From NCBI RefSeq assembly GCF_001905005.1, contig NZ_LWKZ01000024.1:305427-369426 (forward strand): 64,000 nucleotides of DNA. Reading direction: 5' to 3'. The DNA comes from Streptomyces sp. CB02923 (GTDB lineage: Bacteria; Actinomycetota; Actinomycetes; Streptomycetales; Streptomycetaceae). The notes under the pieces were generated by a model. The model ran no database searches. It saw only the letters and a program-made list of their open reading frames with translations, and had not been told where the DNA came from. How positions within the stretch are numbered: the first letter of the stretch is position 1; each line of letters opens with the position of its first letter. A program made the translations under genes and the position numbers. This document shows, piece after piece, positions 41,679 through 49,452 of the stretch.

Positions 41679-42042
41679 GTCCCGGCCCGCCGGCCCGGCC
41701 ACGCCCTTCGCCGCGGGCCGGCGAGCTGGTCACACGGCGGGGTGGTGGGGGGGCCTTCCCGGCCCGGGAGGGCCACCACCCCGCCCGGCACCGGCCGACC
41801 GCCGCACGGCCACGTCCACACCACCGACCGCACGCGAGCACGCCGACGGGGGCGCGAAGCGGTACGGCACGGACGGGCCTACGGGGGGCGGCGGCCGGCC
41901 GGTGCGGTCGCCCGTCCGCCCCTCCCAGGGCGGGCCGGGCGCGCTTCGCGTGGCACGACGGGGCGGATGGCCGGGGCACGCGTGCCGTGTGGGAGGTCAG
42001 AGCGCCCGTTGCGGACGGGCAGGACGCGCGCCGTACGGACCG
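41679..42042. other. Convergent gap; mostly featureless apart from a hairpin
   Basis: 364 bp between the SH3 protein stop and the convergent methyltransferase stop. Apart from the hairpin at 41736-41785 I see only GC-rich sequence with no credible gene. Confidence 0.5.
41736..41785. terminator. Large perfect-stem hairpin, likely bidirectional terminator
   Basis: GGCGGGGTGGTGG (41736-41748) pairs perfectly with CCACCACCCCGCC (41773-41785). An inner 7 bp stem (41754-41760 with 41766-41772, one G-U) continues it after a five-G bulge. There is no T-tract, as is usual in actinomycetes. It lies 58 bp after the SH3 gene stop. Confidence 0.7.
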
Positions 42043-43014
42043 TCAGGACGCGCGTGCCGTGTGGAAGGTCTGGGCGGAGAGCCAGAAGAGGTCCGGGCGG
42101 CGGGCGATGCCGGCCGGGTCGTCCGGGGTGAGCAGGCGGTCGAGGGTCGCGCGGTCCTCCTCGTCCAGGATCTCGCCCGACATCTGGGCGAAGCGGGACA
42201 GCTGCCGGGTGACCTGGGCACGCTGGGAGGTGTTCAGCGGGGCGGGCAGGTCCAGCAGGAAGCTGCGGCTGAGCGGGGACCGCAGGCCGGCGGAGGTCAG
42301 GATGGCGGGCCAGTCCTCGACGAGGCCCCGGGTGCCGGGCAGCGCGGCGCGCATCTCGGCGAACCAGTCCTCCAGCAGCACGTCGAGACGGGCCTGGAGG
42401 CCGGGGCGGCCGATGCCGAAGTCGCGGGGCAGCATCCGGGACGTGAGACCGCCTTCGGACACGACGAGCAGTCCGCCGGGCCGCAGGCGGCGGGCCAGGG
42501 CGGCCACCGCCGCCGCCTGGTCGCCGACGTGGTGCAGGGCCTTGCTGGACCAGATGAGGTCCGCGTCCCCGATGCCGTCGATGCCGTCGGGCAGTTCGGC
42601 GACGTGGGTACGGAACCGGTCGCCGAGGCCGAGGCGGGCGGCGCGGTCCCGGGCGCGTTCGAGGAGCGCCTCGGTCGGGTCCACCGCCACGATCTCGGCC
42701 TGCGGGAAGGCGTGGGCGAGCAGGCAGGTGGTGACGCCGGGGCCGCTGCCGACGTCGAGTACCCGGCGGACCGCGTCGGGGCCGGGGCCGGACGGTTCCG
42801 TCAGCAGGTCCCGCAGCCAGGCCGTGGCCTGTTCGAGGAGCGGCGTCTGGAACTCGGCCTCTCCTTCCAGGTGGTCGGCGAGGTCTTCCCAGTCCATGTG
42901 CGCGCTGTCGTGGTGATGGTCGTGGCCCTGACCGGAGCCGTGGTCGTGGCCGGGTCCGTTGCCGTGGTCGTGGCCGCGTTCCGGGGCGGTGGTGCCGTGG
43001 TTGTGGTCCGTCAT
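42043..43014 (-). CDS. SAM-dependent methyltransferase with His-rich N-terminus
   Basis: 323 residues. The first ~40 residues hold about 13 His interleaved with Asp, Gly and Asn (GHDHGNGPGHDHG, GHDHHHDSAH), a metal-binding type sequence. A class I methyltransferase fold follows: VLDVGSGPGVTTCLLAHAFP (motif I), IVAVDPTEALLERA, DADLIWSSKALHHVGD and LRPGGLLVVSEGG. The C-terminal ~120 residues are helical. Substrate unknown. The ATG at 43014 lies 121 bp from the divergent DUF1266 gene. Confidence 0.85.
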   Translation of the reverse strand: MTDHNHGTTAPERGHDHGNGPGHDHGSGQGHDHHHDSAHMDWEDLADHLEGEAEFQTPLLEQATAWLRDLLTEPSGPGPDAVRRVLDVGSGPGVTTCLLAHAFPQAEIVAVDPTEALLERARDRAARLGLGDRFRTHVAELPDGIDGIGDADLIWSSKALHHVGDQAAAVAALARRLRPGGLLVVSEGGLTSRMLPRDFGIGRPGLQARLDVLLEDWFAEMRAALPGTRGLVEDWPAILTSAGLRSPLSRSFLLDLPAPLNTSQRAQVTRQLSRFAQMSGEILDEEDRATLDRLLTPDDPAGIARRPDLFWLSAQTFHTARAS

Positions 43015-43135
43015 GACGCGAGCGTCCGACAGTGGGCGCCACAAGGCAAACATCCTTGCCGGTCCGGCAAAGCCCGAGGTGGGCGCGGACCCCGCCTCCC
43101 GGCCTGCCGGACGGCCCCCCGTAAGGTTCACGACC

Positions 43136-44191
43136 GTGGGAACTCCAGGATGGATACCGCCGACCGAGACGGAACGGCGACTGTGGGAGGCCGGTGCCCG
43201 TGGCGACCGGGAAGGCCAGGTCGCGGCGGTGGCCGGCGAGGACCTGTACCTGGTGGTACCGCAGCAGGGCCAGGATCCGCTGCCGGTCTACGAGGACCCG
43301 GCCGGCGGCGGTACGTGCATTCCCGTGACGACCCGCGGCATGCTGCCGCCGTGGCACCCCCAGCAGCTCTTCGACCGGGTATCGGTCGAGGAGCTGGCGC
43401 AGGACTGGCCGAACGACAAGTGGAAGCTGGCGGTCAATCCGGGTACGCCGTGTGCCGCGTACCTGCCGGCCTCCGCCGCGCACCGCGGCGCCTGGACGCG
43501 TATCCGTGCCCAGTTCGGGGTCCGGCCCGGCGGGCTGCTCACCACCCATCTCGGCGGCCCGCTGCACGGCCCGCTCGCCCAGGGTCTCGCCTGCGGCGCG
43601 CCGATCGCCGTGCACCACAGCGTGCCGTGGAACGAGCTGGGCACCGCCTTCCTCGACTACGCGGCCGACGCCCGGATTCTGCACGAGCAGTGGTCGGTCA
43701 CCGACCCGGCGTCCTGGCGTCAGCGCCTCGACCAGTTGCTCGACGCCGGGTTCGTACCGGCCGGGACCGAGGCGGCGCTGCGTGCCCGGGGCGCAGGAAC
43801 CGCGGAAGAAGAGGACGGCAGCTCCGGCGGGGTGCCGGAGCTGGTGGGGACGTACGAGGAGCGCTTCCGTGCGGACGGGCTGCTGCCCGCGGGCGGGCAG
43901 GTGAAGTCGCTCGTCGCCCTGGACTACGCGCACGCTGTCAACCTCGTCCGCTGGGGGCTCGGGGCCCGCTACTGCGCGCCCCCGGAAGCCGAGCAAGCCG
44001 TACTGCGCGCTGGTGAGCTGGCGCACGCGGCGTACGGCTCCTGGCAGGAGTTCTCGGCGGGGTACGCCCTGGGCCGGGTGCTGGCCTTCGACAACGGCTG
44101 GTTCGGCACGGCGTACCAGGAAGCGGTGCACATCCACCGTGTCCTCGGCCAGGATCCGGCCTCGCCCTGGGCGAATCTGCCCTTCGCCTGA
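43136..44191 (+). CDS. DUF1266-domain protein with N-terminal SseB-like region
   Basis: 351 residues from the GTG at 43136, with AAGG upstream. Residues ~25-140 look like an SseB-type domain (LYLVVPQQGQDPLPVYEDP, FDRVSVEELAQDWPNDKWKLAVNPGTPCAAYL). The C-terminal third matches DUF1266: NLVRWGLGARYCAPPEAEQ, SWQEFSAGYALGRVL and HRVLGQDPASPWANLPF. DUF1266 proteins are often found with contact-dependent or immunity-like systems; the function is not known. It is convergent with the Asp23 operon. Confidence 0.75.
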   Translation: MGTPGWIPPTETERRLWEAGARGDREGQVAAVAGEDLYLVVPQQGQDPLPVYEDPAGGGTCIPVTTRGMLPPWHPQQLFDRVSVEELAQDWPNDKWKLAVNPGTPCAAYLPASAAHRGAWTRIRAQFGVRPGGLLTTHLGGPLHGPLAQGLACGAPIAVHHSVPWNELGTAFLDYAADARILHEQWSVTDPASWRQRLDQLLDAGFVPAGTEAALRARGAGTAEEEDGSSGGVPELVGTYEERFRADGLLPAGGQVKSLVALDYAHAVNLVRWGLGARYCAPPEAEQAVLRAGELAHAAYGSWQEFSAGYALGRVLAFDNGWFGTAYQEAVHIHRVLGQDPASPWANLPFA

Positions 44192-44236
44192 CGGCGCGCG
44201 GGACGACCTCGGCGTCGGATCCGTACGCCCACGGCG

Positions 44237-44608
44237 TCAGGTGATGTCCGTGACGGTCACCGACACGGCGACCGTCGTCGCGGCTTCGCCCGCCGTGCGC
44301 AGCGCCTCCTGGACCGCCGCCATGACGCGCGGCCGGACCGCGCGGGTCACGTCCAGGGCCCGGTGGCCGCGCCGCACCGCCAGGTGGACGCGGATCCGCC
44401 ACTGCCCGGGGCCGGGCCCGCGTTCGGCCCGTACGCCGGCCACGCGGCCGTTCCGCCCGGCCGGGGCCTCCCGCGTCACCGTGCCCCGCAGCAGTTCGCC
44501 CAGGCCGGGCCGCAGGAAGGCGACGCCGGGTGTGTCCTTGGCGGCTCCGGCGGCGGCCCGCAGGACCGCGGCGTGCAGCTGCGCGTCGCCGCTCATGACG
44601 TGGCTCAT
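44237..44608 (-). CDS. Asp23/Gls24-family protein (short)
   Basis: 123 residues. The pattern WRIRVHLAVRRGHRALDVTRAVRPRVMAAVQEAL then VAVSVTVTDI fits a shortened Asp23 domain: beta strand, helix, strand. Asp23 proteins in Gram-positive bacteria are membrane-associated and respond to envelope or alkaline stress. The ATG at 44608 overlaps the stop of the preceding ZAS-Asp23 gene as ATGA, so both are made together under the same ECF sigma. Confidence 0.75.
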   Translation of the reverse strand: MSHVMSGDAQLHAAVLRAAAGAAKDTPGVAFLRPGLGELLRGTVTREAPAGRNGRVAGVRAERGPGPGQWRIRVHLAVRRGHRALDVTRAVRPRVMAAVQEALRTAGEAATTVAVSVTVTDIT

Positions 44609-45234
44609 GGCGTGTCCCCCTCGACGAGGTCGACGACGGTGACGTCGATCTCCTCGACGTCCAGGCCGACGCCGTCCCGTGCCGCCGCGCGGACCCGTTC
44701 CCGTACCCGGTCGGCCAGGGCGGGCAGCGGCCACTCGTATCCGGCGGCCAGTTCCAGTGCCACCTTCATGGGGCCCTGCGGCGCGAGCAGCGTGACCCGG
44801 CAGCTGCCCGCCTGCACGTCCGGGAGGGTTTCGGCGGCGGCGCGGAAGGTCTTGGCCGCCGCGGCCTCGGTGATCCACGCGTCGTCCCCGGGTTCGCCCA
44901 GCGGCAGGGTCCGCCCCGGACGGAGTTCGGTCCGGACCAGGTCCATCACCCGGGCCGTGAAGCGCTCGGTGCTCCGGTGCTCCTCGTCGCGTCCGGTGGC
45001 TTCGGCGGCCTGCCGGGCTTCGCGTACGTAGCTGTCGAGTGTGCCGAGGCCCGCCAGTGCCTCCTGGCAGTACGGGCACCGCGCGGCGTGCGGACCGGCG
45101 TCCGGGCCTCCCGTGTCCCCGTCCGGGTCACCGGCTGCGTCGGGGCCCGCGGGGGCCGGTTCGTGCTCCTCCCACACGGACGACAGCGCGCGGCCGCAGG
45201 GCAGGATCGGGTCGTCTTGCTCACCTAGCGCCAT
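44605..45234 (-). CDS. ZAS-type zinc-binding anti-sigma fused to an Asp23 domain
   Basis: 209 residues. Near residues 13-60 there is CGRALSSVWEEHE and then HAARCPYCQEAL, the His-x3-Cys-x2-Cys of zinc-binding anti-sigma (ZAS/zf-HC2) domains. Residues ~105-209 are an Asp23 domain (DAWITEAAAAKTFRAAAETL, PMKVALELAAGYEWPLPALADRVRERV, IDVTVVDLVEGD). It has no membrane helix. Its start overlaps the ECF sigma gene by ten bases, the usual place for a cognate anti-sigma factor. The fusion suggests that sigma activity is tied to Asp23 assembly. Confidence 0.8.
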   Translation of the reverse strand: MALGEQDDPILPCGRALSSVWEEHEPAPAGPDAAGDPDGDTGGPDAGPHAARCPYCQEALAGLGTLDSYVREARQAAEATGRDEEHRSTERFTARVMDLVRTELRPGRTLPLGEPGDDAWITEAAAAKTFRAAAETLPDVQAGSCRVTLLAPQGPMKVALELAAGYEWPLPALADRVRERVRAAARDGVGLDVEEIDVTVVDLVEGDTP

Positions 45235-45770
45235 GCGCCCATCGCCTCCGTCAGATAGCGGCGTGCCCGGAAGACCCTGCCACGGACCGCCTGGTGGCTG
45301 ATGCCCACCACCGCGGCGATCTCCTCGTACGGCAGGGCGTGCAGCTCGCGCAGCACCCAGCAGGCGCGCTGTTCCGGGGTGAGTCCGTCCATCGCCCGCA
45401 TCAGCTCCTCGACGGCGGCGGTCGACTCGGCCGCCCGCACCGGTGACGAGGCGTGCTCGGGTGCGCTCGGTTCGGGTACCGAGCCGAGGTCCTGGGTGGG
45501 TCTGCGGGCCCGCAGCAGATTGAGGCACCGGTTGGTGACGATGCGGTACATCCAGGTCGCGAACGCGGCGTCGCCGCGGAACTCCGGGATTCTGCGCCAC
45601 GCGCTCACGAAGGCGTCCTGTACGGCGTCCTCCGCGTCGGTGCGGCTGCCGAGCAGCCGGGTCGCCAGGCGCAGGAGCTGAGCGCTGTGGCGGCGTACGA
45701 GCACCTCGAAAGCCCCTTCGTCCCCCTCCCCGGCACGTACGGCCAGCAGGGTGTCGCTGGGTTCGGGCAC
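45225..45770 (-). CDS. ECF RNA polymerase sigma factor (SigE-like)
   Basis: 181 residues from the GTG at 45770, preceded by a strong GGAAGGAAGGAG. Region 2 (RTDAEDAVQDAFVSAWRRIPEF, FATWMYRIVTNRCLNLLRAR) and region 4 (LTPEQRACWVLRELHALPYEEIAAVVGISHQAVRGRVFRARRYL, seen as two helices) are complete. It should direct RNA polymerase to a stress regulon and probably its own promoter. It is followed, with overlap, by a ZAS-Asp23 protein and an Asp23 protein. Confidence 0.92.
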   Translation of the reverse strand: MPEPSDTLLAVRAGEGDEGAFEVLVRRHSAQLLRLATRLLGSRTDAEDAVQDAFVSAWRRIPEFRGDAAFATWMYRIVTNRCLNLLRARRPTQDLGSVPEPSAPEHASSPVRAAESTAAVEELMRAMDGLTPEQRACWVLRELHALPYEEIAAVVGISHQAVRGRVFRARRYLTEAMGAWR

Positions 45771-45984
45771 TCGCCGGCTCCTTCCTTCCCCACTCCATTT
45801 TCACCAATCAGACATGATTTGTCGGTTTCTGGGGGTCCTGCGGGCGTTTTCCGGGCCCGTCACCCACCGACACCTACCACCGCGCACCGCCGGACGGAGC
45901 ACGCCGCGGACGCTTGTACGCTGCGCAAACGGGCAGACGGAACGGGCGCCCGGCGCGCACGGCACGAGGAGAGGACGGACTCAC

Positions 45985-47046
45985 ATGGGCGGGAGCGGTA
46001 CGGACCGCGGGCTGCACCGAACGCTGCTCACGGCCGGCACCGGCAGGCCGCGCGCACGCGGCGCCGCGCTGCCCGGCTGGCCCCGGATCCGGGCCGCGGC
46101 CCGCCGCACCCCGGTCTCGATCTGGAACGACGACGTGTCCGACTGGGCGGCCAGCCTGACGTACTACTCGGTGCTGGCCCTGCTGCCCTCGGTGATCGTC
46201 ACCATCTCACTCATCGGCCTGGCCGACCCCGCGTCCACCGAGGAGCTGATCAACCACATCAGCTCGCTCGCCCCGGGCGGGTCGGGCGGGACCGTCCGCC
46301 GGGCCCTGGTCACCATGGCCCAGCAGCGGACCGCCGCGTGGCTGCTCGTGGGGGGTGCGCTGGTCAGCGCACTGTGGTCCTCGTGCAGCTACCTGGCGGT
46401 GTTCCGGCGGGCCCTGCACGCCATGTACCGCGTCAAGGACGACCGGCCGCCGTGGCGCAAGGCCCCGCGCATCCTGGCCACGGCACTGCTGCTGATGGCG
46501 CTGCTGATCAGCAGCGCGGTCGCCCTGCTGGTCAGCGGGCCGATAGCGCGCGCGGCGGGCAGGCGTCTGGGGCTCGGCGAGGCGGGCGGGGCGATGTGGA
46601 ACCTGTTGCAGTGGCCGCTGCTGTTGCTGCTGGCCGTCGTGCTGGTGATGGTGCTCTTCCGTACGGGTCCGTCGCGCACGCGCGGGCGGCGGGCGGTGCC
46701 CGGGGGCGTGGTCGCGGTGCTGCTGTGGCTGGTGGCCTCGGGGGGATTCACGTTCTACGTCTCGTACGTGGGCACGTTCAACCGGCTCTACGGGTCGCTC
46801 GCCGGGCCCGTCGTCTTCCTGATCTGGCTGTGGTTCTCCCATCTGTCCCTGCTGAGCGGCGCCCAGTTCAACGCCGAGCTGACCCGCATGGAGAACGCGG
46901 ACGCGCCCGCGGAGCAGGACGCGGACCCCGGCGAGTCCGGCGAGTCCCCCGGAAACGGCAAGTCCCCCGGGGACGGCGGGGACGGCAAGTCCCCCGGGGA
47001 CGGCGGGGACGGCGAGTCCGGCGGGGACGCGAAAACGAAGAGCTGA
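45985..47046 (+). CDS. YihY/virulence factor BrkB family membrane protein
   Basis: 353 residues. The family is recognised from WNDDVSDWAASLTYYSVLALLPSVIV, ALVSALWSSCSYLAVFRRALHAMYRV and VVFLIWLWFSHLSLLSGAQFNAEL. About six membrane helices lie between residues 50 and 300. Members were once misnamed ribonuclease BN; their function is unsettled. The last ~45 residues are acidic and Gly-rich, with a nine-residue repeat (GKSPGDGGD). It is divergent from the ECF sigma operon. Confidence 0.9.
   Translation: MGGSGTDRGLHRTLLTAGTGRPRARGAALPGWPRIRAAARRTPVSIWNDDVSDWAASLTYYSVLALLPSVIVTISLIGLADPASTEELINHISSLAPGGSGGTVRRALVTMAQQRTAAWLLVGGALVSALWSSCSYLAVFRRALHAMYRVKDDRPPWRKAPRILATALLLMALLISSAVALLVSGPIARAAGRRLGLGEAGGAMWNLLQWPLLLLLAVVLVMVLFRTGPSRTRGRRAVPGGVVAVLLWLVASGGFTFYVSYVGTFNRLYGSLAGPVVFLIWLWFSHLSLLSGAQFNAELTRMENADAPAEQDADPGESGESPGNGKSPGDGGDGKSPGDGGDGESGGDAKTKS
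46957..47031 (+). repeat. 27 bp in-frame repeat at the yihY-like 3' end
   Basis: Two identical 27 bp units (46957-46983 and 46984-47010) and a degenerate third encode Gly-Lys-Ser-Pro-Gly-Asp-Gly-Gly-Asp. Confidence 0.9.
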
Positions 47047-47056
47047 GCGCTCCCGC

Positions 47057-47368
47057 TCACCGCGCCCCGTGGCCGGTGGCGATCTCCTCGACCCGGTGTG
47101 CCAGCGTGAAGTCGAGGGCGGTGACCGCGTTGCCGGCGCTGTGGGTGTGCACGGCGACGGTGAGGGTGTTGTAGCCGAGGGTCAGCTCGGAGTGGTGGTG
47201 CAGCTCCTCCTGGATCTGGGCGACGTGGACCACCATCGCGGCGGCCGGAAGGTGCTGGTCGAACGTGTAGGTGCGGCTCAGCCTGCCGTCCGTCACCGAC
47301 CAGCCGGGCAACTCCGCGAGGCGGTCCTCGATCTCCTTGTCCGTCAGCGGGTCCACCTGAGCGTCCAT
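47057..47368 (-). CDS. 4a-hydroxytetrahydrobiopterin dehydratase (pterin-4a-carbinolamine dehydratase)
   Basis: 103 residues, the usual length. The active-site motif EELHHHSELTLGYNTLTV and the later HTHSAGNAVTALDF are conserved; the position after the two key His is Ser rather than the common Pro. The enzyme dehydrates the pterin carbinolamine made by aromatic amino acid hydroxylases, or acts on related pterins. The ATG at 47368 has GGAG upstream. No hydroxylase gene is nearby. Confidence 0.9.
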   Translation of the reverse strand: MDAQVDPLTDKEIEDRLAELPGWSVTDGRLSRTYTFDQHLPAAAMVVHVAQIQEELHHHSELTLGYNTLTVAVHTHSAGNAVTALDFTLAHRVEEIATGHGAR

Positions 47369-47588
47369 CTCGCTCCACCTCTCCGTCACGGCGCATGGCC
47401 GCACGTACCGCCCGTACCACCGGACAGTTCCGTGCCGTGTCGATTGCAGCAGTTCCAGCGTGGCACGCCGAGGACGCTTTCCCGCCAATGTACGGACGGC
47501 CACGCCACGGGCTTCCGGGGTCAGGGGGCCGCTCCTATGCTCCTGCGCCTGACGCGCCGTCCGTTACCGGGGGTAGTAGGGAGTAGCC

Positions 47589-49418
47589 GTGGACACCGTG
47601 GACCGTACGGAGCACACGCACAGAACCGGTGGCGAACGGCCCCGGCGGGCGTTCCTGGGCGGGGTGGCGGCGGTGGGCGGTGCGCTCGCCCTGGGAGCCG
47701 GCGGTACGGCGGCCGCCGCGCCCGCGCCGGCCGCCGCCCGGCGCCGTACCGCGGGCCGGACCGTGGCCGTCCTGGGCGGCGGAGTGGCCGGACTGACCGC
47801 CGCGCACGAGCTGGCCGAGCGCGGTTTCCAGGTCACCGTGTACGAGCGCAAGCCCGGCGGGCTGGGCGGCAAGGCCCGCAGCATGGACGTGCCGGGCAGT
47901 GCGCGCGGCGGGCGCAGGCCGCTGCCCGGCGAGCACGGTTTCCGCTTCATCCCGGGCATCTACCACAACCTGCCGGACACCCTGCGCCGCATCCCGTTCC
48001 CCGGCAACGCCAACGGCTGCCACGACAACCTGGTGGCCTCCACCGAGGTGATGTTCGCCCGCACCGGCGGCCGCGAGGACATCCGTATCCCGTTCTCCTC
48101 CCTCGGCACTCCCCCGCCGGTCCTCACCCCCGACGCGTTCCTGCGCATGGTGACGGGGCTGCTGGACACCGCGACCCGCCTCCCCGTCCACGAGGTGGCG
48201 TACTTCGCCAACCGGCTGCTGGTCTTCCTCACCAGCTGCGACCGGCGCCGGCTGGACGTCTGGGAGCACACGCCGTGGTGGCGCTTCCTGCGGGCCGCGT
48301 CGATGTCCGCCGACTACCAGCGCCTGCTGGCCATCGGCCTGACCCGCAACATCGTCGCGACCAAGGCGGAGATCGCCTCCACCCGTACCGTGGCGACCTG
48401 CGCGGAGGCGTTCGTCTTCAACCTGCTGGGGCGGGGCGCGGACGGGCAGCCGGACCGGGTGCTGAATCTGCCCACCAACGAGGCGTGGATCAACCCGTGG
48501 GTGGCGTATCTGCGGTCGCTCGGGGTGCGGTTCGAGGTCGGCTGGGCCGTACGGGACCTGCGGCTCGCGGGCGGCCGGATCGCTGAGGCGGTCGTCACCG
48601 ACCCGCAGGGCGCGCGGCAGTCGGTCACCGCCGACCACTTCATACAGGCGATGCCGGTCGAGCACGCCCGTGCCACCTGGAACGCCGCGGTACGGGCCGC
48701 CGACCCGCAACTGGCGCGCTGCGACAAGCTGGCGACGGACTGGATGACGGGCATCCAGTTCTATCTGACCGAACCGACGCCGGTCATCCACGGACACGTC
48801 AACCACATCGACTCGCCGTGGTCGCTGACCGCGGTCGGCCAGGCGCAGTACTGGAAGGGCCGCGACTTCCCGGCCGACTACGGGGACGGGACGGCCGCCG
48901 ACTGCCTGTCGGTGGACATCTCGGAGTGGGACCAGCCGGGCATCCTGTACGGGAAGACGGCCAAGCAGTGCACGCGCGAGGAGGTCGCGCGGGAGGTGTG
49001 GGCGCAGATGAAGGCCGGGCTCAACGACACCGGGGCGGCCGTGCTGCGCGACGCGACGCTGCACTCCTGGTTCCTGGACCCGGCCGTGTCCGGGCTCGGC
49101 ACGCCGCACCCCGCCAACGACGAGCAGTTGCTGATCCACCCCACCGGCTCCTGGCTGAACCGGCCCTCCTCCCGTACGGCGATCCCCAATCTGTTCCTGG
49201 CCGGTGACTACGTGGCCGTCGACATCGACCTGGCGACGATGGAGGGCGCCAACGCGTCCGCGCGCCAGGCCGTGAACGCGCTGTTGGACGCGTCGGGTTC
49301 GGCCGCCGAGCGGTGCGCGGTCATTCCGCTGTACCGCGCGCCGGAGTTCGCGGCGCTCAGGCGCCACGACGAGACGCGGCACCGGTTCGGGCTGCGCAAC
49401 GTCTTCGATCTGGGCTGA
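47589..49418 (+). CDS. Tat-exported FAD-dependent oxidoreductase (phytoene desaturase/amine oxidase-like)
   Basis: 609 residues from the GTG at 47589. The N-terminus has a twin-arginine signal (PRRAFLGGVAAVGGALALG), so folded, flavin-loaded protein is probably exported. The FAD motif is VAVLGGGVAGLTAAHELAERG (~60), followed by GLGGKARS. The C-terminus carries NLFLAGDYVAVDIDLATMEGA, the second FAD contact. It resembles hydroxysqualene dehydroxylase and carotenoid desaturase relatives. Substrate unknown; no terpene genes are adjacent. Confidence 0.87.
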   Translation: MDTVDRTEHTHRTGGERPRRAFLGGVAAVGGALALGAGGTAAAAPAPAAARRRTAGRTVAVLGGGVAGLTAAHELAERGFQVTVYERKPGGLGGKARSMDVPGSARGGRRPLPGEHGFRFIPGIYHNLPDTLRRIPFPGNANGCHDNLVASTEVMFARTGGREDIRIPFSSLGTPPPVLTPDAFLRMVTGLLDTATRLPVHEVAYFANRLLVFLTSCDRRRLDVWEHTPWWRFLRAASMSADYQRLLAIGLTRNIVATKAEIASTRTVATCAEAFVFNLLGRGADGQPDRVLNLPTNEAWINPWVAYLRSLGVRFEVGWAVRDLRLAGGRIAEAVVTDPQGARQSVTADHFIQAMPVEHARATWNAAVRAADPQLARCDKLATDWMTGIQFYLTEPTPVIHGHVNHIDSPWSLTAVGQAQYWKGRDFPADYGDGTAADCLSVDISEWDQPGILYGKTAKQCTREEVAREVWAQMKAGLNDTGAAVLRDATLHSWFLDPAVSGLGTPHPANDEQLLIHPTGSWLNRPSSRTAIPNLFLAGDYVAVDIDLATMEGANASARQAVNALLDASGSAAERCAVIPLYRAPEFAALRRHDETRHRFGLRNVFDLG

Positions 49419-49452
49419 CGCCCGGGGCGCCGGGGAGGGAGGCGGCACCTCG

